Shown here: positions 46,101-56,505 of the stretch, piece after piece
How the letters are laid out: each line of letters begins with the position of its first letter
Numbering within the stretch: the stretch's first letter is position 1
Source of the DNA: Ypsolopha sequella
Lineage: Eukaryota; Arthropoda; Insecta; Lepidoptera; Ypsolophidae
DNA length: 64,000 nucleotides
Direction: 5' to 3'
Assembly (NCBI GenBank): GCA_934047225.1
Contig: OW204010.1
Location: 310,001 to 374,000, forward strand
Notes under the pieces: model-generated
What the model saw: the letters and a program-made list of their open reading frames with translations, nothing else
What the model was told of the DNA's origin: nothing
Database searches by the model: none
Position numbers and translations under genes: made by a program

Positions 46101-49100
46101 TTACTTGTAGGTAATATCTTGATGACTGACGTCAACTTGTAGGTAATATCTTGATGACTTACGTCAACTTACTTGTAGGTAATATCTTGATGACTTACGT
46201 CAACTTACTTGTAGGTAATATCTTGATGACTTACGTCAACTTACTTGTAGGTAATATCTTGATGACTGACGTCAACTTACTTGTAGGTAATATATTGATG
46301 ACTAACGTCAACTTACTTGTAGGTAATATCTTGATGACTTACGTCAACTTACTTGTAGGTAATATCTTGATGACTTACGTCAACTTACTTGTAGGTAATA
46401 TCTTGATGACTGACGTCAACTTGTAGGTAATATCTTGATGACTAACGTCAACTTACTTGTAGGTAATATCTTGATGACTGACGTCAACTTACTTGTAGGT
46501 AATATCTTGATGACTGACGTCAACTTACTTGTAGGTAATATCTTGATGACTAACGTCAACTTACTTGTAGGTAATATCTTGATGACTGACGTCAACTTAC
46601 TTGTAGGTAATATCTTGATGACTGACGTCAACTTACTTGTAGGTAATATCTTGATGACTGACGTCAACTTGCTTGTAGGTAATATCTTGATGACTGACGT
46701 CAACTTACTTGTAGGTAATATCTTGATGACTGACGTCAACTTACTTGTAGGTAATATCTTGATGACTGACGTCAACTTACTTGTAGGTAATATCTTGATG
46801 ACTGACGTCAACTTACTTGTAGGTAATATCTTGATGACTGACGTCAACTTACTTGTAGGTAATATCTTGATGACTGACGTCAACTTACTTGTAGGTAATA
46901 TCTTGATGACTGACGTCAACTTACTTGTAGGTAATATCTTGATGACTGACGTCAACTTACTTGTAGGTAATATCTTGATGACTGACGTCAACTTACTTGT
47001 AGGTAATATCTTGATGACTGACGTCAACTTACTTGTAGGTAATATCTTGATGACTTACGTCAACTTACTTGTAGGTAATATCTTGATGACTTACGTCAAC
47101 TTACTTGTAGGTAATATCTTGATGACTGACGTCAACTTACTTGTAGGTAATATCTTGATGACTGACGTCAACTTACTTGTAGGTAATATCTTGATGACTG
47201 ACGTCAACTTACTTGTAGGTAATATCTTGATGACTGACGTCAACTTGTAGGTAATATCTTGATGACTAACGTCAACTTACTTGTAGGTAATATCTTGATG
47301 ACTGACGTCAACTTACTTGTAGGTAATATCTTGATGACTGACGTCAACTTACTTGTAGGTAATATCTTGATGACTAACGTCAACTTACTTGTAGGTAATA
47401 TCTTGATGACTGACGTCAACTTACTTGTAGGTAATATCTTGATGACTGACGTCAACTTACTTGTAGGTAATATCTTGATGACTGACGTCAACTTACTTGT
47501 AGGTAATATCTTGATGACTGACGTCAACTTACTTGTAGGTAATATCTTGATGACTGACGTCAACTTACTTGTAGGTAATATCTTGATGACTGACGTCAAC
47601 TTACTTGTAGGTAATATCTTGATGACTGACGTCAACTTACTTGTAGGTAATATCTTGATGACTGACGTCAACTTACTTGTAGGTAATATCTTGATGACTG
47701 ACGTCAACTTACTTGTAGGTAATATCTTGATGACTGACGTCAACTTACTTGTAGGTAATATCTTGATGACTGACGTCAACTTACTTGTAGGTAATATCTT
47801 GATGACTGACGTCAACTTACTTGTAGGTAATATCTTGATGACTGACGTCAACTTACTTGTAGGTAATATCTTGATGACTGACGTCAACTTACTTGTAGGT
47901 AATATCTTGATGACTGACGTCAACTTACTTGTAGGTAATATCTTGATGACTGACGTCAACTTACTTGTAGGTAATATCTTGATGACTTACGTCAACTTAC
48001 TTGTAGGTAATATCTTGATGACTTACGTCAACTTACTTGTAGGTAATATCTTGATGACTGACGTCAACTTACTTGTAGGTAATATCTTGATGACTGACGT
48101 CAACTTGCTTGTAGGTAATATCTTGATGACTGACGTCAACTTACTTGTAGGTAATATCTTGATGACTGACGTCAACTTACTTGTAGGTAATATCTTGATG
48201 ACTGACGTCAACTTACTTGTAGGTAATATCTTGATGACTGACGTCAACTTACTTGTAGGTAATATCTTGATGACTGACGTCAACTTACTTGTAGGTAATA
48301 TCTTGATGACTGACGTCAACTTACTTGTAGGTAATATCTTGATGACTGACGTCAACTTACTTGTAGGTAATATCTTGATGACTGACGTCAACTTACTTGT
48401 AGGTAATATCTTGATGACTGACGTCAACTTACTTGTAGGTAATATCTTGATGACTGACGTCAACTTACTTGTAGGTAATATCTTGATGACTTACGTCAAC
48501 TTACTTGTAGGTAATATCTTGATGACTTACGTCAACTTACTTGTAGGTAATATCTTGATGACTGACGTCAACTTACTTGTAGGTAATATCTTGATGACTG
48601 ACGTCAACTTACTTGTAGGTAATATCTTGATGACTGACGTCAACTTACTTGTAGGTAATATCTTGATGACTGACGTCAACTTGTAGGTAATATCTTGATG
48701 ACTAACGTCAACTTACTTGTAGGTAATATCTTGATGACTGACGTCAACTTACTTGTAGGTAATATCTTGATGACTGACGTCAACTTACTTGTAGGTAATA
48801 TCTTGATGACTAACGTCAACTTACTTGTAGGTAATATCTTGATGACTGACGTCAACTTACTTGTAGGTAATATCTTGATGACTGACGTCAACTTACTTGT
48901 AGGTAATATCTTGATGACTGACGTCAACTTACTTGTAGGTAATATCTTGATGACTGACGTCAACTTACTTGTAGGTAATATCTTGATGACTGACGTCAAC
49001 TTACTTGTAGGTAATATCTTGATGACTGACGTCAACTTACTTGTAGGTAATATCTTGATGACTGACGTCAACTTACTTGTAGGTAATATCTTGATGACTG

Positions 49101-49574
49101 ACGTCAACTTACTTGTAGGTAATATCTTGATGACTGACGTCAACTTACTTGTAGGTAATATCTTGATGACTGACGTCAACTTACTTGTAGGTAATATCTT
49201 GATGACTGACGTCAACTTACTTGTAGGTAATATCTTGATGACTGACGTCAACTTACTTGTAGGTAATATCTTGATGACTGACGTCAACTTACTTGTAGGT
49301 AATATCTTGATGACTGACGTCAACTTACTTGTAGGTAATATCTTGATGACTGACGTCAACTTACTTGTAGGTAATATCTTGATGACTGACGTCAACTTAC
49401 TTGTAGGTAATATCTTGATGACTGACGTCAACTTACTTGTAGGTAATATCTTGATGACTAACGTCAACTTACTTGTAGGTAATATCTTGATGACTGACGT
49501 CAACTTACTTGTAGGTAATATCTTGATGACTGACGTCAACTTACTTGTAGGTAATATCTTGATGACTGACGTCA
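40128..49574. repeat. 36-bp CRE-bearing satellite, about 260 copies
   Basis: Unit gatgactgacgtcaacttac followed by ttgtaggtaatatctt. Most units contain TGACGTCA, the palindromic CREB/ATF octamer. The main variants change its second base: TAACGTCA and TTACGTCA. Length variants are a 32-bp unit lacking one actt and a 35-bp unit with taatactt. Rarer marks are tattgatg, caacttgcttg and acttttagg. Because the unit is 12 codons and stop-free in one frame on each strand, it produces ORFs of up to 475 codons that are not genes. It appears to lie in PEN-2 intron 2. Confidence 0.98.
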
Positions 49575-50010
49575 CGAAAGCAAAGAACTAATTTAAGAAA
49601 AATTATAAACATTAATATTTTTCAAAATACCTCTCATAAAGTTTTACATACAGAATACAGTTTGTTCCTTTACTGAAATTAAAGTAGATTGAAATGAAAT
49701 ATATTTTGAAAATATTAACGTATATTATTACAGTACTCTTAGGAGTATTTATAGCCATATACCAATATTTTCGTCATTAAAGCATGAAACTTGGCATACT
49801 TGTTACTTAGGTGTACTGGAGTAGAAAACGCCCGGGATACAGCGGGAGACACTCTGCTGGGGGGGTAGAGGGGGGGGAAGTTTGCTTACGCTGCGCCCTC
49901 TTTTGAGCCTCAAATCTGCTCATTTATACCTACTAAGGCAAACGCGGTGTCATTTTCAGATAAATAAAAGATGGCCAATCATTTTCTGGTATATAAAAAA
50001 CACCTCTACA
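49575..50010. other. left flank of the palindromic element
   Basis: Contains aatattaacgtatattattacagtactct at 49710-49739, which is the 5' part of the 50-bp satellite found on the other side at 56506. After that comes about 270 bp of unrecognised sequence with a G-run at 49860. Confidence 0.55.
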
Positions 50011-51147
50011 TAAAAAAAAACGCCGCAACATATGAAATATTATGAAAAAAAAAATCCAGAAATGTCGATAAATTTCAAATTAGTAAAGATATTGCCGTTG
50101 AGGCAAAAGTGCTCTATTTCTTGAATTTCGTCGGAACGAGCTCTATTTACCAAAGACAGGTATCAAAAAATTTCTTGTAATGTCTAGATGACGACCCTAG
50201 CTGTCTTCGCGTCAAAATCTGGGAACAAGAGGTATTTATGACGTAACAAAGATGGCGGCTGTGAGTTAGGTTTTTTGCCATTTCCTCGAATTCTGTTCAA
50301 CCGATTTGTTATTGTGGGGTATCATTTAAAATATATTTTTATGGTCTATTTTTATTATTTTTTATTTTTTATGTAAATATAATATTTTTATAGATATGAG
50401 GCAACAAGTGATTTGTCAATATAATTTTGTATATATTATTTACCATACCTTCTTAAATATACGTTTAATCAAAAAATATGTTATTATAAAAAAGTTTGCA
50501 TATTTAATTGGCTATCCAAAAAGGTATGATTTATTATTATGCAGCTATAAACAAGCGAGCTACACTGCGACGTTGACTACTACACTGCAAAACATACCGT
50601 CTTGAAAATTTCGAAGTCGATGCGATGTTGTACAGTTGGGACCGCCAAAAGGCTCGTTTGAAAGATATTCCAATATTCTTTATCTTTTTGTTGAATACGA
50701 AGTGCATAAATTCTTGAAATAATAATAAAAATATAATATAATATCTAATATATTACTTTACTCACGTATTTTCCAATATAAATTTTAATAGACACATTAT
50801 TTCGCTATGATTGTTATTATCTTTTAAGAATGTTTTGACAGCTATAAATTTTAATAGGTATATAAAATATAATAATAAAATATAATTTACAATAAAATTA
50901 TGACCGTTATTATTTCATTGCTGCCACTCTACGCGCGTTTTCCACAGTATAGTAGTGATGTATTTTTAAAGTAGGTGTACTCATAAACGATTCTGCTTAT
51001 ACAAAAATAAAATAAATATTACATAATATTATTTATTTATTTTTATGTTCCTTAGTTACATTTAAAACAATAAAGACAAATTATAACTAAACATCATAGC
51101 ACAAAGAGTAATCAAGAAAAATCATTCTATTTATCCTCAAAATTGTA

Positions 51148-51867
51148 TTAATTATAACACATTTCTTTTCCAGCGTGGCATATACCAACCATACATTTTT
51201 GTCCTTTACTGACGCACTCAACTCTCGCAGATCTACAACCTGTCTTGCAATGACAAGTAATGAACTCTAGATCTTTTAAAGATATAGGGGAGTTTGAAGT
51301 TTCAATTGGCTTGAGAATCATATTTTCTAATCTCCATCCACAGTCTTCTGGAGGTAGCAATGTTGGCAACAGGATATCTGCAGATTTCCATACCAAAGCC
51401 TGGTAATTTGCCCTGTAAATGTGATATTTTAGGGCTTCTTTAGAAAGCGGCAATTTCTCCAAACATTTAATATGATGGAAAACTGCAATTCTCAAATCAT
51501 TGATGTCGTCAAAGCCTTGAAGAGATGGTTTTTTGTCGGTATAAAATGAAATCACGAACTTTTCGGCATTTTAATTATGGTGGGTGTTAATGTTGCAGAT
51601 GCAAAACCCTCCAGAAGCGTGTGACATTGGTCAAACTTTTTCAACAGGATTTTTTGTGAATCCTGAAAGAGAACTTTTCGTGACATACCCTGTTAGAGCA
51701 TGGAAAGCTAACAAGTTGTTTTTTTTCACTCCTAGAATTTGTACAATATTATGTACAGGCACAAACTTGGGCTTTACTGATGGGCTAAACTGAATCCAAA
51801 CATATTTTGGTAACTCTCTTTCAGGATTCACCAAAAATCCTGTTGTAAAGAGTTTGACCAATGTCAC
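51148..51867 (-). pseudogene. uncharacterised transposon-type protein, C-terminal part (copy in palindrome A)
   Basis: The loop encodes PKYVWIQFSPSVKPKFVPVH, then NIVQILGVKKNNLLAFHALTG. After a break the arm encodes DINDLRIAVFHHIKCLEKLP, the KEALKYHIYRANYQALVW helix, LLPPEDCGW, and the cysteine-rich tail FITCHCKTGCRSARVECVSK, then GQKCMVGICHAG. The same order of motifs occurs in palindrome B. I recognise it as a recurring uncharacterised ORF type of animal repeats with a CxC-like tail; its biochemical role is unknown to me. The coding frame is broken. Confidence 0.5.
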
Positions 51868-51992
51868 ACGCTTCTGGAGGGTTTTAGATCTGCAACGTTA
51901 ACACCGACCATGATTAAAAATGCCGAAAAGTTCGTGATTTCAGTTTATACAGAAAAAAACCATCCCTTCAAGGCTTTGACGACATCAATGAT

Positions 51993-52359
51993 TTGAGAAC
52001 TGCAGTTTTCCATCATATTAAATGTTTGGAGAAATTGCCGCCTTCTAAAGAAGCCCTAGTATCACATTTACAAGGCAAATTACCAGGCTTTGGTATGGAA
52101 ATCTGTAGATATCCTGTTGCCAACATTACTACCTCCAGAAGACTGTGGATGGAGATTAGAAAATATGATTCTTAAGCCAATGGAAACTTCAAACTCCCCT
52201 ATATCTTTAAAAGATCTAGAGTTCATTACTTGTCATTGCAAGACAGGTTGTAGATCTGCGAGAATTGAGTGCGTCAGTAAAGGACAAAAATGCATGGTTG
52301 GTATATGCCATGCTGGAAAAGAAATGTGTTATAATCAATACAATTTTGAGGATAAATAG
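51993..52359 (+). pseudogene. inverted second copy of the palindrome A C-terminal coding region
   Basis: The right arm repeats the segment on the plus strand: MRTAVFHHIKCLEKLPPSKE in one frame, then LLPPEDCGWRLENMILKPME and FITCHCKTGCRSARIECVSK in another frame after a small indel. It is therefore a broken mirror copy. Confidence 0.6.
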
Positions 52360-53690
52360 AATGATTTTTCCTGATTACTCTTTGTGCTATGATGTTTAGT
52401 TATAATTTGTCTTTATCGTTTTAAATGTAACTAAGGAACATAAAAATAAATAAATAATATTATGTAATATTTATTTTATTTTTATATAAGCAGAACCGTT
52501 TGAGTACACCTACTTTAAAAATACTTCACTACTATACTGTGGAAAACGCGCGTAGAGTGGCAGCAATGAAATGATAACGGTCATAATTTTATTGTAAATT
52601 ATGTTTTATTATTATATTTTGTATACCTACTAAAATTTATAGCTGTCAAAACATTCTTAAAAGATAATAACAATCATAGCGAAATAATGTGTCTATTAAA
52701 ATTTATATTGGAAAATACGTGAGTAAAGTAATATATTAGATATTATATACTATTTTCATTATTATTTTAAGAATTTATGCACTTCGTATTCAACAAAAAG
52801 ATAAAGAATATTGGAATATCTTTCAAACGAGCCTTTTGGCGGTCCCAACTGTACAACATCGCATCGACTTCGAAATTTTCACGACGCGATGTTTTGCAGT
52901 GTAGTAGTCAACGTCGCAGTGTAGCTCGCTTGTTTATAGCTGTATAATAGTAAATCATACCTTTTTGGATAGCCTATTAAATATGCAAACTTTCTTATAA
53001 TAACATATTTTTTGATTAAACGTATATTTAAGAAGGTATGGTAAATAATATATACAATATTATATTGACAAATCACTTGTTGCCTCATATCTATAAAAAT
53101 ATTATATTTACATAAAATATAAAAAATAATAAAAATAGACCATAAAAATATATTTTAAGTGATACCCCACAATAACAAATCGGTTGAACAGAAATCGAGG
53201 AAATGGCAAAAAACCTAACTCACAGCCGCCATCTTTGTTACGTCATAAATACCTCTTGTCCCCGGATTTTGACGCGAAGACAGGCAGGGTCGTCATCTGG
53301 ACATCACGAAGAACTTTTTGATAGCTGTTTTAGGTAAATACAGCTCGTTCCGACGACTTTTGTCAAAATCAAGGCCCGGCCGATAGACTAAGATATCGAC
53401 ATAAAAAAAATATATTTAGAAAGCCACATTCATCCAAATTTTAACAATATAAATTTTATTGGAATGATTTATGAAAAAAGTGGAAAAAGAATTAACCCAG
53501 CGCGGCACTTACTTTTCTTGGAAAAATATTGACAACAAAAACTACTTTTATAGTCGGTAGGTTACCGTTGCTAGTCAAAATAGTGTTTTTAAAAAGAAGA
53601 CATATTGTTGGATAAACCTTGTGTATAGTACACGTATGTATGTATATGTAGTACGTACATATTTTTTTATTTCACATAACTCGGTGCACT

Positions 53691-54681
53691 TCAGTTGCCG
53701 CTGAAAACATTTGCACCTGGGGCGCCGCAGTTATTTTTGCATCTGCACCTGATCATTTCCATGCAAGCATCGGCAGCTACTGGCAAGTCTGTCCATGTAG
53801 GTTGCCAGCTGTCATCGATTTTGGTCCATCCCCAATTAGATGGACTAGGAAGATTCTGAGTCGGTGACATCTGACCCCACACATGGACTGCTTGAAACAA
53901 TGCTCGCAGGAAATGCTGGTGCAGAGCTCCTTTTGTGGGTGGTATGTTTTCCAGCTGGCCGTCTTTTTTTGTAAAAAGGTGCTTTCGGCATTCATTTACA
54001 TACGAGAATGAGCTAGATCTAAAACAAAACAAAAAAATATCAAATAGAGCTTTAATTTATAACCATTATTTTATAGATAATTTTAAGAAGAAAATTTGCC
54101 TGTCATACAAAATAACAACAAATTTTTCTATTATTGCCATCGCATCGCAAATTGTCTCATCAAAAGCTGCCATAAAGCCTTCTGTAGCATCAGGAAAAGC
54201 ATTCCAGGCTTCGAATGCACTCTTCTTTCCTTTGCCGTTAAAAGAAGAGACTGTATCACAACCTGTAACGGCGTGGAACAGAGGCAGAACTTTTGCTTTT
54301 TGTGGCCCTGTAAAAGGAAATATTTTTTACATTATCTAAGCACGTCACGTAGATAAATAAAATCATAATTATATAATTGTTACCTAGAGTATTTGCTATT
54401 TCATGACAACAAAGTTACCAGTGGTGTTTCCTAGTACCTACGTGTACCCATAGCTCCTCTAGCTGAGGTAATTGTTCCACACTTGCGATTGCCAGCACCA
54501 CTACATCGGTATCTACAATGCGAATCATAATCCGTGTAAAACCCTGGCTTACTGTGTCAGCTACATGTACCATCATTCTTGTGTCCGCCTCTTCATGGTT
54601 AAATGGCGCTAATCTTTGTGTGTCGCGAGTACCTTTAGATAAGACATCTTTGACCTTAACGTCTTTCCTTTCATCAGTCAT
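53691..54681 (-). pseudogene. uncharacterised protein, left mirror copy in palindrome B
   Basis: The mirror of 55135-56125: TDERKDVKVKDVLSKGTRDT, then HEEADTRMMVHVADTVSQGF in the first exon (to 54415), and the C-terminal exon SSSFSYVNECRKHLFTKKDG ... NLPSPSNWGWTKIDDSW ... IRCRCKNNCGAPGANVFSGN (54032-53691). Confidence 0.55.
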
Positions 54682-55134
54682 AAGAAAAACAATAGTTAGA
54701 GAGTAAATGAAATAACTCTTCCTTGTTAGTATTGTCTCTCAGAAAGTTTGCCCAACCTGTGGGTATTCTTGTGGTTGCAGTCACCCCCGTTCTCAGGCCC
54801 GTGCCACGTTTCTCCCTGGTTAAATTTTTCAAGCTTTCGCTGTTATACGTGTATCAGCGTGTAGCAGAGAGTTAACCAATTGAGAGGTATCGCGTATAGA
54901 TATCGTCTGGGACACAACATATCTATACGCGATATCTTGGTTAACTCTCTGCTACACGCTGATACACGTATAACAGCGAAAGCTTGAAAAATTTAACCAG
55001 GGAGAAACGTGGCACGGGCCTGAGAACAGGGGTGACTGCAACCACAAGAATACCCACAGGTTGGGCAAACTTTCTGAGAGACAATACTAACAAGGAAGAG
55101 TTATTTCATTTACTCTCTAACTATTGTTTTTCTT

Positions 55135-56125
55135 ATGACTGATGAAAGGAAAGACGTTAATGTCAAAGATGTCTTATCTAAAGGTACTCGCGACACACAA
55201 AGATTAGCGCCATTTAACCATGAAGAGGCGGACACAAGAATGATGGTACATGTAGCTGACACAGTAAGTCAGGGTTTTACACGGATTATGATTCGCATTG
55301 TAGATACCGACGTAGTGGTGCTGGCAATCGCAAGTGTGGAACAATTACCTCAGCTAGAGGAGCTATGGGTACACGTAGGTACTAGGAAACACCACTGGTA
55401 ACTTTGTTGTCATGAAATAGCAAATACTCTAGGTAACAATTATATAATTATGATTTTATTTATCTACGTGACGTGCTTAGATAATGTAAAAAATATTTCC
55501 TTTTACAGGGCCACAAAAAGCAAAAGTTCTGCCTCTGTTCCACGCCGTTACAGGTTGTGATACAGTCTCTTCTTTTAACGGCAAAGGAAAGAAGAGTGCA
55601 TTCGAAGCCTGGAATGCTTTTCCTGATGCTACAGAAGGCTTTATGGCAGCTTTTGATGAGAGAATTTGCGATGCGATGGCAATAATAGAAAAATTTGTTG
55701 TTATTTTGTATGACAGGCAAATTTTCTTCTTAAAATTATCTATAAAATAATGGTTATAAATTAAAGCTCTATTTGATATTTTTTTGTTTTGTTTTAGATC
55801 TAGCTCATTCTCGTGTGTAAATGAATGCCGAAAGCACCTTTTTACAAAAAAAGACGGCCATCTGGAAAACATACCACCCACAAAAGGAGCTCTGCACCAG
55901 CATTTCCTGCGAGCATTGTTTCAAGCAGTCCATGTGTGGGGTCAGATGTCACCGACTCAGAATCTTCCTAGTCCATCTAATTGGGGATGGACCAAAATCG
56001 ATGACAGCTGGCAACCTACATGGACAGACTTGCCAGTAGCTGCCGATGCTTGCATGGAAATGATCAGGTGCAGATGCAAAAATAACTGCGGCGCCCCATG
56101 TGCAAATGTTTTCAGCGGCAACTGA
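55135..56125 (+). pseudogene. uncharacterised HEEADTR / FHA-TGCDT family protein, right copy in palindrome B
   Basis: Exon 1 (from 55135) reads DTQRLAPFNHEEADTRMMVH, then RIVDTDVVVLAIASVEQLPQ and LEELWVHVGTRKHHW, a stop, then HEIANTLG at a donor CTAG|GTAACA. Exon 2 (from 55509) reads GPQKAKVLPLFHAVTGCDTV and GKGKKSAFEAWNAFPDATEG. A likely GC-AG intron (GACAG|gcaaat to gttttag) leads to exon 3 (55799-56125): SSSFSCVNECRKHLFTKKDG, LENIPPTKGALHQHFLRALF, then NWGW and an RCRCKNNCG cysteine tail. The domain order matches a widespread animal repeat-borne ORF family with no function known to me. There is no start region, and a stop lies in exon 1. Confidence 0.55.
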
Positions 56126-56505
56126 AGTGCACCGAGTTATGTGAAATAAAAAAATATGTACGTACTACATATACATACATACGTGTACTATACACAAGGT
56201 TTATCCAACAATATGTCTTCTTTTTAAAAACACTATTTTGACTAGCAACGGTAACCTACCGACTATAAAAGTAGTTTTTGTTGTCAATATTTTTCCAAGA
56301 AAAGTAAGTGCCGCGCTGGGTTAATTTTTTTTTTCACTTTTTTCATAAATCATTCCAATAAAATTTATATTGTTAAAATTTGGATGAATGTGGCTTTCTA
56401 AATATATTTTTTTTATGTCGATATCTTTACTAATTTGAAATTTATCGACATTTCTAGATTTTTTTTGTTCATAATATTTCATATGTTGCGGCGTTTTTTT
56501 TTTTT

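Larger units (their letters stand above)
50093..53389. mobile_element. inner foldback element (palindrome A)
   Basis: Arms about 50130-51670 and 51820-53355 are inverted copies around a loop of about 150 bp. Mirror sums drift by about 20, so small indels separate the arms. The flanks aagatat at 50086-50092 and 53390-53396 look like a target duplication, and the outer palindrome's arm sequence continues across the insertion. The arms differ at their outermost 30-40 bp, so the exact termini are uncertain. Confidence 0.72.
53397..56420. repeat. outer palindrome B, two arms of about 1.5 kb with an 18-40 bp centre
   Basis: Centre near 54908, between gatatcgtctgggacacaac and its partner. Flanking ctctctgctacacgctgata and its complement pair at once. 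The few coding differences between arms (K/N, Q/H, G/C, Y/C at single sites) indicate about 99% identity. Confidence 0.85.
50011..56505. mobile_element. composite nested palindromic element
   Basis: The outer element is one giant inverted repeat whose ends (aaaaaaaaacgccgcaacat... at 50012 and ...atgttgcggcgttttttttt at 56505) pair for about 80 bp and continue into arms 53397-54890 and 54926-56420. Mirror positions sum to 109816 along the arms without a shift, so there are essentially no indels. The left arm is interrupted by a second palindrome at 50093-53389. Both palindromes encode inverted copies of the same protein family. Confidence 0.8.

Noticed and set aside
40136..49591. Long ORFs on both strands (up to 475 codons, repeats of MTDVNLLVGNIL and LTSVIKILPTSK)
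   Set aside because: The 36-bp satellite unit is divisible by three and stop-free in one frame per strand. ORFs break whenever a 32- or 35-bp unit occurs, and simultaneous openness on both strands shows there is no coding constraint.
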